Part shown: in pieces, positions 10,861 through 22,031 of the stretch
How the letters are laid out: each line of letters begins with the position of its first letter
Position numbering within the stretch: position 1 is the first letter of the stretch
Source of the DNA: Welwitschia mirabilis
Taxonomy: Eukaryota; Gnetophyta; Gnetopsida; Welwitschiales
Assembly: GCA_051453625.1 (NCBI GenBank)
Contig: JBOZIK010000001.1
Coordinates: 115,488,869-115,519,694, forward strand
Reading direction: 5' to 3'
Length of the DNA stretch: 30,826 nt
Notes under the pieces: generated by a model
Database searches by the model: none
Seen by the model: only the letters and a program-made list of their open reading frames with translations
Told to the model about the DNA's origin: nothing
Program-made: the position numbers and the translations under genes

Positions 10861-11621
10861 AGGCAAATTTTGGATGGTAAAAGCTTGACCTCTCTCTTTG
10901 GTTTATTGGTGATTGCACTAAACATGAAGGTGTTCTTAATCATTATAGTTAAAATTAGTCATGAAGAGTTTACCAAGGTTAGTTATTATTGGCTACATTT
11001 TCTTACTACGTGGGTACCTCTTGATCAAGGTAATAGGTAGTTAAGTGATTTATTAGTTCTTGATTTAATGATGATCTATTAAGAGAAATTGACAATTAAG
11101 TGGATTATTTGAATTTTATTTTTATTGAGATGAATAATCTTGTTCTTTGCAATTATTATTTTAAGCCTTATTATCCTTAGGGGTCATCATGAGGTTGGTT
11201 TTATCATGCACTTCTTAGATTAGAAAAGGGATTCATATTATTTAAGGAATTTCTAATTATTCTATTTGACTCATCATAGATTTCAAGCATGTAAGGTTTA
11301 AATTAGATATTAGACTAGTTTCAAGAAGTTTTTTACTCATAGGATTAAGGAGTTTTTGGGTTTTATCAGAGGTTTTGATAAATGTTTTAGTGTCTTTTGA
11401 GTAGGAATGCCATTAGTAATGGTTAAGAAAGATGGTGGTACTAGTCTAGTTACAAGTTTCAGTTATAGAAAATTCATAGTTCTTTTAAATTCTCATAAAG
11501 TAATCAATATATTGAGATCACAAAAAAATATACGAATAATTTAAAAAAACATGAGCACACACAAAATTAATCTTAATAAAATTGTAAACTTTTTAGATTT
11601 TTATGTAATAAATTTGAAAAA
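10861..11621 (-). other. Leader / 5' untranslated region of the Athila-like element
   Basis: This sequence lies between the gag start and the LTR-proximal repeat. There is one short open frame on the antisense strand (10852-11040, 62 codons) without recognisable features. I see no other structure. Long leaders are usual in Athila-type elements. Confidence 0.4.
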
Positions 11622-11870
11622 AATTAAAATATAAATTATAAAAATTTAGAAAGTAAAATGAATCATGCAAGATAAGTTAAAGTTTTTTATTTTTTTTACA
11701 TAAAGCACTTATAAAGACATTGTTCAACCTACACAAAAAATGAGTTACAGTAAAAACAAAAGTAAACCTAGAACTAAATTAGTTCACATATCACTAGAGT
11801 GGACAGTAGCTAACACTAAAAAAAATAAAAACTAATTATAAATCTTGTTTAAAAACGAATATTGATGCTT

Positions 11871-11886
11871 TCTCGAGCAACTACCA
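11871..11886 (-). promoter_or_regulatory. Putative primer binding site, Asp-tRNA type, copy 1
   Basis: The minus strand reads TGGTAGTTGCTCGAGA directly next to an LTR end (...AGCA). With a two-base gap this matches most positions of the Asp-tRNA-type primer binding site common in Athila/Tat elements. The second copy at 12536-12551 is more decayed. Confidence 0.45.
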
Positions 11887-11921
11887 TGCTATCATTCTTG
11901 ACAACATTACTAAGATCTATT

Positions 11922-11931
11922 NNNNNNNNNN
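11922..11931. other. N-run, 10 bases
   Basis: Placeholder gap within the duplicated LTR segment. The other copy shows about 28 bases at this place, so the gap size is nominal. Confidence 0.95.
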
Positions 11932-12182
11932 CACTCTTAGTATCATTCTTTTAATAGGCATAGCTAAGGTAGGTTTTCATAAGTTTAAACACTCTTTTGT
12001 TTTTGGTAAGTTACAAGTAAGATAAGGAAAAATGGAAGAGTTTGAAAGTAATGGTTTTAAAACTTCAACTTGAAAAATAAGGGAAGCAAAAAAGCTCTAA
12101 GTTTTTACTAACTTATTTACTAGTAATCCTTCAGTTTGGTGATATCCTATGCTATCTCTATAACATACTCTAAATTATTAAG

Positions 12183-12285
12183 NNNNNNNNNNNNNNNNNN
12201 NNNNNNNNNNNNNNNNNNNNNNNNNNNNNNNNNNNNNNNNNNNNNNNNNNNNNNNNNNNNNNNNNNNNNNNNNNNNNNNNNNNNN
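12183..12285. other. N-run, 103 bases
   Basis: Gap between the two copies of the leader/LTR segment. The sequence before it continues, by homology, at about 12866, and the sequence after it restarts at the equivalent of 11622. Confidence 0.95.
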
Positions 12286-12865
12286 AATTAAAATATAAAT
12301 TATAAAAATTTAGAAAGAAAAATGAATCATGCAAGATAAGTTAAAGTTTTTTTATTTTTTTAACATAAAGCACTTATAAAGACATTGTTTAACCTACATA
12401 AAAAATGAGTTATAGTAAAAACAAAAGCAAACCTAGAACTAAAGTAGTTCACATATCACTAGAGTGGATAGTACCTAACACTAAAAAAAATAAAAACTAA
12501 GTATAAATCTTGTTTAAAAACGAATATTGATGCTTTCCTGAGCAAATTCCATGCTATTATTCTTAACAACATTACTAAGATCTATTTCCATACTGAATGG
12601 GATGTAACTGAGTTCACTCCTAGTATCATTCTTTTAATAGGCATAACTAAGGTAGGTTTTCATAAGTTCAAACACTCTTTTGTTTTTTGTAAGTTACAAG
12701 TAAGATAACAAAAAATGAAAGAGCTTGAAAGTAATGGTTTTAAAACTTCAACTTGAAAAAGGAGGGAAGCAAAAAAGCTCTAAGTTTTTACTGACTTATT
12801 TACTAGTAATCCTTCAATTTGGTGATATCCTATGCTATATCTATAACATACTCTAAATTATTGAG
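12286..12865 (-). repeat. Leader/5' LTR segment, copy 2 of a direct duplication
   Basis: Direct repeat of 11622-12182, without the 10-N gap. It continues unbroken into the rest of the 5' LTR, so it is the copy that is properly joined to the LTR. Confidence 0.8.
12536..12551 (-). promoter_or_regulatory. Putative primer binding site, copy 2
   Basis: The minus strand reads TGGAATTTGCTCAGGA next to the LTR terminal ...AGCA. It is clearly homologous to the better preserved copy at 11871-11886. Confidence 0.4.
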
Positions 12866-13103
12866 CATATTAACTTAGGTCATGATGACATAATATCACT
12901 CAACATATGACAAATGGTAAACTCAATTGCTAGTTAATCCTTCATAGCCTTGTAATAAAAATGAAAATTAGGGATCCTAGGTACTTAGAATCCATAAAAT
13001 TACAAAGACATAAATCAAGTAATTAAGGAATTCATCCAAATGAAAATGAAACATGATAGTTAAGTTGTTACCTATGTATTCTAAGTAGAAAGTTACTCAT
13101 AAC

Positions 13104-13170
13104 TTGAAATCAAAACAAAAATAACTTTTATGTATTAAGTAAAATACATTACATTAAAGGAACATGGATG
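13104..13170. repeat. 67-bp duplication left of a 100-N gap
   Basis: Nearly identical to 13271-13337 on the other side of the gap; both end in aaaggaacatggatg. Probably an unmerged contig overlap. Confidence 0.85.
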
Positions 13171-13270
13171 NNNNNNNNNNNNNNNNNNNNNNNNNNNNNN
13201 NNNNNNNNNNNNNNNNNNNNNNNNNNNNNNNNNNNNNNNNNNNNNNNNNNNNNNNNNNNNNNNNNNNNNN
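13171..13270. other. N-run, exactly 100 bases
   Basis: Unknown-size placeholder gap flanked by direct copies of the same 67 bases. Confidence 0.95.
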
Positions 13271-13337
13271 TTAAAGTCAAAACAAAAATAACTTTTATGT
13301 ATTAAATAAAATACATTACATTAAAGGAACATGGATG
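13271..13337. repeat. 67-bp duplication right of a 100-N gap
   Basis: Partner of 13104-13170; the sequence then continues normally into the LTR. Confidence 0.85.
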
Positions 13338-13496
13338 CTGATAGAATTTCTGATGCTATCCTTAAAGATAAGTTTAATCGTAAACAAGTTCTTAAAAGAA
13401 CATCATGATTGATACTCTAAAGGTTTAATCTTTTACTAAAATGAATGATGTTACAATAAAGAACTCAAAGCTCTTTTATAAGTAAATATAAGTTTT

Positions 13497-13539
13497 GGGA
13501 GGGGGTGAGGGAGGGAACGAGGTGGACGATGGGGAGGGG
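13497..13539 (+). other. G-rich, quadruplex-prone tract
   Basis: Within AT-rich sequence the plus strand has G-runs of 3, 5, 3 and 3 separated by 1-3 bases (13497-13515), fitting the standard four-run quadruplex pattern, and then two GGGG runs at 13531-13539. The equivalent place in the 3' LTR (about 3991-4017) has only one GGGG run and is about 40 bases shorter. The element's sense strand is the C-rich strand. Confidence 0.85.
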
Positions 13540-14103
13540 AGTTTATAAGCCTTTAGCTTATGACATTAGGTAAGCGGTGACAAAATGATGGCATTAGGTA
13601 GGATGTTTATCATCTTTTATTAGGTGGAGATTATCATTATAATAAGGCCAACACTTAGCTCTTGGATGCTACCTTCTATACTAACATTTGTTATTGTCAG
13701 GTATCTCCACCATTATCCTACTTAGAGACACTTGTCACTATCATGTGTTCTCATCATTACTGTCATGTGTTATCAAGAATGTCAGTTACTTTTGATGTGG
13801 AATTTAATCAAGCCCATAACTACATTTGGATAAATTTATTATGAAAAGTCAAGAATGTAAGATTTGTGGTGTTTTGTGTAAGAGAACTAAAGATGCTAAG
13901 TGACCTGGACAGTGGCACTGGTGTTTTATCTTGAATTATGTAATAGGCATCATGAAAATGTCATGGCCAAACTATAAGTTTAAGAGTAATATAGAAAAAT
14001 AATAGAATACATGTTCTTATGATAAATTAGTTGTATTAATGTCTTCCATTAAGATAACTTATTAAATTAACTTAATTATATTGTCAATTTTCACATGTTA
14101 ACA

Positions 14104-16552
14104 CTTACTCTATACTTTAATTTTAATTTGTTTTATTTAAAGTATCAAATAATTTCTTTGATAATTAGTTTTTTTAAGTTTTTTAAGAGATAAACTATTA
14201 TGTTTAAGTATTTGTTTTATTTTAAGGCTTATTTCATCCCTGGATGAAGTCATAAGATAAATACAATGACTTTGCATAACCTTTTATTTTATTAATTTAG
14301 TAAAAATTAGATATTTAGAAGGTGCACATAGAAAGAAAAATTTTATTTGATACAAAACATTTTATGTCATTAATTTTAATAGTTATTGTATAATTTTTTA
14401 AAGATTTTATATATTAGTATCTCCTCGACTAGTTGTTTTAATTGGTTTATCAATAGTAATTAGTTTATCATATTCTCTACTACTTTATTTAGGTTCTTTA
14501 CATAGCATAAGCTCAAGATGCTCTAATTTCTTTTGAACTTAAGATTAACATAGTATCTTGATTTGTGCATAAATGTTTTCAATATTATTTTATTCTTCAT
14601 TAACTGCTTTAACTTTTTCATCCTTTTATTGAGAGATCTAGTTCTTCTCCTCTTCAAAATAAGCAACCTAGGATTGTAATTCATTGATTTTTTTCCTAGA
14701 GTATTTCATTATTATTCTTTATCTTTATTAGTTTTATTTTTTATTATTTCATCATGATTAATGCCATGATAAGAAATTACAATGAAATACCCCTCACATA
14801 TCATTCCATTATAGATAATAACCAAGTGCTTATAATTTATATAAGATCCATCATATGATTACTTGTTATCCTTATGACATCATGATATTCATAACACATA
14901 ATAAAGATTTGACATCTTCTTTATTCAACAAACATTTTTAACAAGGAAGTCACCCTTCATTAAGCTTATTTATATTTATATCTTTGATGAATTTTTTTTT
15001 TAAGATTTTGTATCCTTCTAATTAACACTTTTATAATAACTTCTCTTATGATTTCTTTTAAAAATAAATTGACATATATTTCAATAGACTTGAAATTCTC
15101 TTAGTCATGCACTTTGAAAATATTGCTACTAGGAATTTGTATAAGTGTAATGATAAAATGATGCATCTAATGATAAGTAAAGAATAGAGACAATACCAAA
15201 TGATAAAAAACCATTAATAAAAAGGAATATTTTTATATATTTAAAATGAACTCATTGGATGTATAATTACTCAAATAGCACAAGGAAATTCAAAACTGCA
15301 AAATTCAAAGGCATGCATGAGCATTTGTTTTTTAAGATTTGTATAATTTTAAATTTGTAAATGAGAAAGAGAAAAACAAATGTTATTTCATCATTTCTAA
15401 AGAATCATTTTATGTATTGTACTATTAAAGTTAAAAATAATTTTGTAATTTATATATTTTATCCTTATTTTATTTGATAATTTATTGGTTCCAAAATATT
15501 GCAAAGCCTGTGATATGGATTTTGGAAGTTATACATCTTAAGTACACATTTATCATATTTATTAAATAAATGAAAATGGATGATATTAGTATGAGGAGGA
15601 GAAAAGTGGATCTTATTATTTCATCATAAAGAAAATCATGGATTCTTATACTATTTTACGCTCTAAATTGGACACTTTAGTATTTGATGAATTTTGTTGT
15701 TATTAGTAAGGAATAAAATGGTATTTACCATGTTGTTGATTTCATCACTTCATGTATTGGTAGATGTTTATAAATCATATCTAGAATACCTAATTTATAT
15801 ATGCTATTAATATTAATTTGTTTGTTTCATTTTTTTCACAAAATAAGATTATATAACTTTTACTTCTAGATAGATTTTGATCTTATCATCTAGTGTTTCA
15901 TGATGTTTTTGTGCTTCATAGATGGAAATACTTTTGTAAATCCCATTGATGCTTATTTAAATGCTCCTAATTTTTTCTAAAGTTTCATTAATTAAAATTA
16001 CAAGCATTGATCTTTAACTAAGCTATCTTTTATCTCTTATAAGATAGAAGTCATTAATGCTATAAGAATTAATTTCTCCTAGGTTTCTTACTTTGCATTC
16101 TATAACTTTGATGCATTTTTAAAGGATGAAAATGATCTTTACTTTTTTCCTTCTTATATTTTTGAAATTAGATTATTTTTTATGATCTTAACTCCAATCA
16201 TAAATTTCAGTGTAATTTAAATTTGATTACCATTATTAGTTATAAAAGTAAATGATTTTTTCTTTATTTCATTAATAGTTATAATAGTCTATTATAACTT
16301 TGTAAAGTTTTGTTAATGAACTTTTTCTCCTACTATAACTTTTGCTTTATGACAAACTCATTAGCTTTGTAGACTTATAATTCCTTAGGTTCATCTTTGT
16401 CATCTTGAAACTTTGACCTTAGCTTTAATACCTTAATTGAATTTAGAGAAAAAATGCTTTAATGTCATGTTTTATGTTTAGAATTTGGTACTCTTTGATA
16501 TTAATTTAGTAATAAGTATGAATAATTTTATAGCATGTTTAGAACATGATAG
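14104..16552. other. Unassigned AT-rich region
   Basis: There is no open frame of note and no recognisable domain. Near 14500-14700 a minus-strand reading is rich in Lys/Glu/Leu and might be the tail of a gag coiled coil, but with several stops; I do not claim it. The region lies between the right edge of the Athila-like element and the second copy of the dispersed repeat. Confidence 0.5.
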
Positions 16553-16992
16553 GCTTTATACTAGTTCAAGAATAAATGTGGAAGCATTTTATAATATGAT
16601 TAAGAAAAATGATAAATCTTTAAATTATTTTATGATTAATATATTGAATGTTTAATGTGAGTAATTAAATTATTAATAATAAAGAATAAATCATTATTAG
16701 AAATAACATTTTGGTATGAAATTAAGAATATGGCTCATAAACAAATCACTTGCATAACTTTTTAACTTAGGCCTATATGACTTCAAGCATTCTACCATAT
16801 TTATTTTTCTCTAATGGATTCACTTGATGACTTTATGGTTTTTGAAATGAATGATCTTCATCTTTATATCACATTCCATAGTTGAAAAAGACCACATCTC
16901 TTAAATACTAAATGAAACATAGCTTTTCATGTTTTGTTATCCAAGTTAATAATTTCTATGCTAATTATGTTAACTTGCTTAAAATAGTACCT
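16553..16992. repeat. Dispersed direct repeat, copy 2
   Basis: Same orientation partner of 2613-3102, about 50 bases shorter through small deletions. It sits downstream, in element sense, of the second Athila-like integrase remnant (18.6-19.5 kb), so it could be part of that element's 3' LTR. No boundary motif supports this yet. Confidence 0.6.
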
Positions 16993-18589
16993 TTTACTTA
17001 TTTTGGGTTTACTAGATAGATTTATTTATAAACACGATTTCTAATTACTAGGAGGATCTATCAATTATATTGGATTTCTAATCTCCTTTTTAAATCCCTT
17101 TTGAAACCTTCCCTACTTAAATTGTTCTTCAAAAAACCTTAGCTAATCTTGTGCTATAAAATATATTTCAAATCATTTATAGGAGATGATAATTAATTTT
17201 AATCATAATATAATAGAATATCCTAGTTTATTTGTTTGGAATCACTATTTATACCTCACCAGCTAGGCATATCTTCTAAGATTGCAAATCATAATAAAAT
17301 TTAAGGCCTAGTAAGTTCTTTGCATCGTATTTGGGAATTATGATTTGTATCCCTTTTTTAATTAAGAATAATTTTCTTTATAAAAATTATTTTTCATTTT
17401 TTGTTTTTCATTGTATTTGATGGATTGTGACTTATCAGGTTTAGGTAAGATTTGTGATAAGTATTTACAGCTTTTAACCTACAAGAATTAATATTTTTTG
17501 CAAAGAATACAACACATTTTGCTATACCAGAAAATGTTAGCTTGACATCAATGTGGTAAAATATAACTTAATAGATATTCATCATTTTACCTAACAGTGA
17601 GGAATTACATAATTTATCTTCCATTATGGTCTAATAATCTAGATACTTGTAGCTCCATATTGGTTGTTTTAGTTTAGAAGGTAGATCTTGTAAATAAATA
17701 TAATATGTAAAAGTAATAGTGCCAATAATTATGATAGCATAATAATAGGTGTTTAGGATATATTGAGTATAATGCAAAGACATTAAATGTTTTATCATTT
17801 TTATTTATTAATCTAAAAAAGTAAAGTAAAATTTTAATTAAGTTAATTAATTTTTAAAATTTTTAAAAAAGATGAAGACAAGCTAAATAATGTAAAACAT
17901 ATCCAAAATATCATATTAGAATATAGTGTTACAAAAATAGAGTGAAACACATAGATTTCACAGATGGCAAACATGCATTAAGATACATAAATATTGTCAA
18001 GAATAACATACATATTAAATATTGATAAATATGGAGGTATTCTAGAACCTAGGTAATGACTAGTTATAGCCTCCAACTTGAATGAATATTAGGATTTCAA
18101 AGTAGAAAATACCTATCCTAGTCATAATTTATTAAAAGAAAACCTGAAGAATAGAAATTAATTTTTTTCTTCTTTGTTTTTAATTTGCTTAATAAATTTT
18201 AGAAACAAAATATAAGTAGGTCTCCCTAAAGCTTATAACCCTTTTGAATATACTACATAAGACTTATAGCTCTTATCTAATCATCTAAAAAGTAAAAATA
18301 GCTTCAAATTTTACTTAATAACAAGTAAGAACAGAAAAAATTTCAAAACTTTTAGTTTTATATTTTTTGATATATATGCTCAAAAGATGAATTAAAATAA
18401 ATATCAACTCTATTTAAATTATCATCAAGGAATAATTTGACTTTAGATCCATTTACTCTTTAAATTTAACTAGTTTTTATATCTTATATGTAAACTATTT
18501 CAAAAGGAAATACATGAAAAGCATTAAAGGGTCATTTCCATTTATATTTTAGGTTTTTATGAGATAAATAAAAACATGAATTGGGAAAG
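16993..18589. other. Unassigned AT-rich region
   Basis: No gene is seen. By position it would be the region after integrase of the second minus-strand Athila-like remnant, but I find no LTR boundary, polypurine tract or reading frame that proves it. Confidence 0.4.
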
Positions 18590-19545
18590 AAAACTATCAC
18601 TTACTTGAAAATTTTTCCTAAGAATGATCTAATCACAATAATATTTCATTTAAATATTTGCAAGAACTTAATTATCATAAGCATTTAATCTAATTTTATC
18701 TACTTTACTTAATTGATTCATTCTATTTTCTAGACATTATTCAAGAATAATATTAAGTCTATGAATAGTCTCATAATCTTGAATTTCTATCTTAATAGGA
18801 ATAAAGCATTATTTACTATAAATAAGTTTTTAGGTCATGTCAATTAGTGTTGTATAATTATACGATAAGTCCTTAATGCATTAGATATTTTGAAAGACCA
18901 ATTCTTTTTATTTGCATTAATGATTTTTTTAAAAATTCAAGTAAGATCATGGTTTGTTATTTTTTTTAAGATATTAGTTTGGGGATGATAAGAAGTAGCT
19001 ACTTTATGAGTGATTCCACATTACAGCAAAAGGTTTGTAAATATTTTATTACATAAATGGGCTCCTTAATTAGTAATCATTATTTTTAAATAATTAAAAT
19101 AAGAAATGAGTTTGTTTTTTAAGAATATAATAATGGTATTATCATCATAGTCTTTACAAACTTTAGCTTCTATCCATTTAATAGCATTACTCATACAAAT
19201 AAGAATATGGACATTACTAAAAAAGAGTGGAAATGGTCTAACAATATATATACTTCAAAAATCAAAAGGTTCACAAATAATAATAGGTTCAAAAGGAATT
19301 TTGTTTTTTATTAATACTACTAATTCATTAACATTCATTACAAAGTTTACAAAATTCATTAGCATACCTAAAAATGGTAGGCCAAAATAAGCAAGCATTT
19401 AAGACTTTAGAAATGATTTCCTTTCTACCAAAATAACTATGACATACACCCTTGTGATAAAGTTCTAAGATACTAACTATTTTATTATTAGGTACATCTT
19501 CAAAATAGATGGTAAAGACTTCACTAATGTGAAAATTTATGTAGT
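18590..19545 (-). pseudogene. int: Second Athila/Tat-like integrase remnant
   Basis: The minus strand shows the whole integrase series. The zinc-binding half reads ILELYHKGVCHSYFGRKEII, then LFWPTIFRYANEF and CKLCNEC (about 19480-19330). The core reads EPFDF, NAIKWIEAKV, GAHLCNKIF, CGITHKVATSYHPQTN and NWSFKISNALRTYR, with the tail near 18620-18600. The first catalytic Asp appears as Tyr (near 19246) and the second as Asn (complement of 19069-19071) with a stop directly after it. It is related to but not a copy of the integrase at 5560-6420, so it comes from another family member. No RT or gag accompanies it; a 7-N gap and a copia fragment lie on its N-terminal side. Confidence 0.8.
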
Positions 19546-19740
19546 TGAAATTATATTTGGTGCTACTATGAAATTATATGTAAAACGTTTATTAAGAAGA
19601 TATAGGATGAATTTGAAATAAGCCTCATAAGAGAAATGAGCAACTTCTTAGGTCTATAAGTCTTATAATATACAAAATTTATGTTTATTTCCCAAACTAA
19701 GTATTAATAATTACTAGCCAAACATAGGTTGTAGAATTAT

Positions 19741-19747
19741 NNNNNNN
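19741..19747. other. N-run, 7 bases
   Basis: Short gap at the junction between the minus-strand gypsy remnant and the plus-strand copia fragment, so this junction is not covered by contiguous sequence. Confidence 0.95.
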
Positions 19748-19769
19748 AGGATACACCTATAAACCAAGG

Positions 19770-20451
19770 CATAAAATTAGATAAAGATGAACATGATAAG
19801 AAGGTTGATTAAAAGTTATACAAAGGTTTAATTAGTAGTTCAATTTATCTTACTATAAGTAGATTATACATATTATTAATTATAAGTATTTTTACTCATT
19901 ATCAAATTAATCCTCAGGAATCACATCTTACTTCTATTAAAAGAATATTTCATTATTTGAAAATTACTACTAAATGGAGGCTTTAATACTCAAAAGGCCT
20001 TTGCTTTGATTTATTAGGATATTATGATGCAAATTAAGTAGGTTGTAAGGATGATTGCATACGAAGAAGAAGTGGTTACTACGTATTGGTATAATGTTTT
20101 GTATCACAAAGTAGCAAGAAATAAATTTTAACTTCTCTTCCAACTGCTAAAACTGAGTACATTGCTACTGAAAGTTGTTATGCATAGGTGCTTTAGATGA
20201 ATTAAACCTTGATAAATTTTACACTAAAAATGGAGAGAATTTCAATCTATTGTAATAACAAAAGTACAATCAACATATTCAAGAATCCTATTCATAATTC
20301 TAAAACAAACCACATTGTGATTATACATCATTTACTTTGAGAACATATACAAAATAGGGATATTCCTTTAGAATATGTTAAGATAATGGATCAACTAGCT
20401 AATATATTCACTAAGCCATTAAGTGGAGAAAGGTTCTTTAAGCTTTGCTAA
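19770..20451 (+). pseudogene. rnh: Ty1/copia RT tail and RNase H remnant
   Basis: The plus strand reads YKGLISSSIYLT, SRLYILLIISIFTHYQINPQ, SHLTSIKRIFHYLK, GYYDAN, SLPTAKTEYIATES, CNNKSTINIFKNPI and LANIFTKPLSGERFFKLC. This is the standard end of a copia polyprotein, from the RT palm/thumb through RNase H. The frame ends at a TAA at 20449-20451, close to where copia pol normally stops. In the DAD box the second Asp is Asn (20032-20034) and a stop follows immediately. The rest of pol is missing on the left, cut at the 7-N gap. Confidence 0.85.
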
Positions 20452-20975
20452 AACATTATGAGTAAGCATTACTCAATCAGGTAAGTTAGCAAGTCATTTA
20501 TTTTAAATATTAACTTAGGATATTATTTATGTTATCATTTGAGAGTTAAGATAAAAGTAGTGGCATTTAAAGTTTATTTTAAGATTTTTTGATTTAAAAT
20601 CTTGTATTCTATAGAATTGGCTTATATCTATCAATCATGAGTTGAATTTCGTAATAATTTATTAAATGTAGGAATCCTCAAAGTTTTCATGAATGTAAGG
20701 TAGATATCTCTTGGGAATGCAAACATCTATGATGAAGACAAATAAATCTTTAACTAATAGTTGTAGGCAAATTAGGCTAAATGTCTTCCAAATAGGTAGG
20801 CAAATACTTTTTATGTTTTATACATCTTTTGTATTGTAGATGTCTTTACCACTTCTAGATAATTTTTTTTAAGAATTTGATAATGTAGACATCTATTATT
20901 TTCATTTTAGACATCTTTTAAGGGGTAGACATATTTGATAGTATGAATTAAAAAATAAAAATATCTACACTAAAA
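20452..20975 (+). mobile_element. Probable copia 3' end with a recurring GTAGACATCT-like motif
   Basis: This directly follows the copia pol stop. Between 20700 and 20970 variants of GTAGACATCT(TT), also in reverse orientation, recur about eight times at irregular spacing (for example 20700, 20821, 20836, 20885, 20908, 20925). Such a region fits the 3' untranslated part or U3 of a copia LTR. No LTR end or second copy was found. Confidence 0.45.
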
Positions 20976-22031
20976 CTAGGGTTTAGGACCCTTTTTTAGT
21001 GATGAACATACTACTAATTCTCAATATCGATCCTTTTCTCAATAGGTCTCCCTATCAGTGTATCTAAGAGCTCTTCTTTTCTTAGTTTTCTTTGGATAGA
21101 GGCCTTTATTTTGGTAGAAGTCTATACAATAATAATATCTCCTAGATACACAGTTATAGTGGTTTATAATAGTTTTTGTTATGTGATTTATATTTTTTCT
21201 TCCTATTCATTGAGTACATATGATAAGAAGAAAGACCTTCAGCATAGCCAGAGGTGAGGAAGTTATTTAAGAAACTCAGACTCCTTAGTATCAACCTCAT
21301 TTATACCATGAATTAGCATAAATAAGGTTTAATTCATGAATAGAAAAAACTCTTTTATTGTAAAAAGAACCTTAGGTGTTCAAAATCATAAAAAAAGATT
21401 AGATCCTCTTCTACTTCTCTTATCTTGAATGGTAAATGATAGTTTAGATAGAGAAGATAATTTTAGATCTAGTGGTATATGAAATAACCCTATAGGAAAC
21501 TTTTAGACTTAAGTCAAATGTAATCTATTACATTTATCTCCTAGTGTCATTAATAATTTTCTTTAACATAGATGATTTAAATATTCCTAATTTTTTATGC
21601 ATTCATTTTAAGATATCTTTAAATGCTGGATTGCTAGAGTTTTCCTTTATAACCTAACATAAGTACATGGCTTCTGATGCTATCATATTAAGCTCGATTT
21701 CATTTTACAATATTCTAATCCAAAGTGGAAGCCACAACTACTATAATCCTATGTAGATTTTTATTACATATTGCTTACTTGTAAGTTTTAACATCAATTC
21801 TACAATTGTACTCTATAAAGATATTACCATATTATTCTATAACAATCAATCCTTGGACCATCTATAATTGATTAGCCTCATCATTAATAATTCATGAATT
21901 ATAGTACCATTCTTAAATCTTATAAGGCTAAAGAATCCTTTATCTGAGTTTAGTTAGAAGTAATGAATGTCCATTCAGCTTGGGAAGGGTACAAGTATAA
22001 GTCCTTCAAAGAAATAGTTTTAGAGATCTAA
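20976..22031. other. Unassigned region
   Basis: It starts with a gggtttagga word often found near retroelement LTRs and otherwise shows no gene on either strand. It may continue the copia 3' LTR. Confidence 0.4.

Larger units (their letters stand above)
11622..12182 (-). repeat. Leader/5' LTR segment, copy 1 of a direct duplication
   Basis: This segment is almost identical to 12286-12865, beginning with aattaaaatataaattataa in both. It contains the leader end, the putative primer binding site (11871-11886), and the first part of the LTR interrupted by 10 N. It stops at a 103-N gap, after which the same sequence starts again. This is either a tandem duplication or two unmerged contigs. Confidence 0.8.
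3314..14103 (-). mobile_element. Degenerate Athila/Tat-like Ty3/gypsy retrotransposon
   Basis: Two related terminal regions (about 3314-4600 and 12552-14103) enclose, in minus-strand order, gag, protease remnant, reverse transcriptase, RNase H and integrase. This is the Ty3/gypsy order. RT words such as CIEYRKLN, FMDDF and FLDGY, and the integrase word WGIDF, fit the Athila/Tat branch, as do the large LTRs and the total of about 10.8 kb. Both LTRs end on the plus strand in catgttaaca, so on the minus strand they start TGTTAACATG. The left edge is uncertain and I found no convincing target-site duplication. All domains carry stops and shifts. Internal gaps and duplications mean the true length is unknown. 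Confidence 0.8.
12552..14103 (-). repeat. 5' LTR of the Athila-like element
   Basis: This aligns with the 3' LTR at 3314-4600 and ends in the same catgttaaca. It is split by a 100-N gap (13171-13270) flanked by a 67-bp duplication. It contains an extra G-rich insert near 13497-13539 that the other LTR lacks. The 60-codon open frame at 13662-13844 lies in a region shared by both LTRs and is chance, not a gene. In element sense this LTR would hold the promoter. Confidence 0.7.

Noticed and set aside
10852-11040. 62-codon open frame with hydrophobic stretch
   Set aside because: Antisense to the gag leader region; AT-rich DNA often yields hydrophobic chance frames.
13662-13844. 60-codon open frame with many Cys and His
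   Set aside because: Lies inside the 5' LTR; the homologous place in the 3' LTR is not open.
14500-14700. Lys/Glu/Leu-rich minus-strand reading as a gag coiled coil
   Set aside because: Broken by stops and with no neighbouring gag motif; composition alone is not enough.
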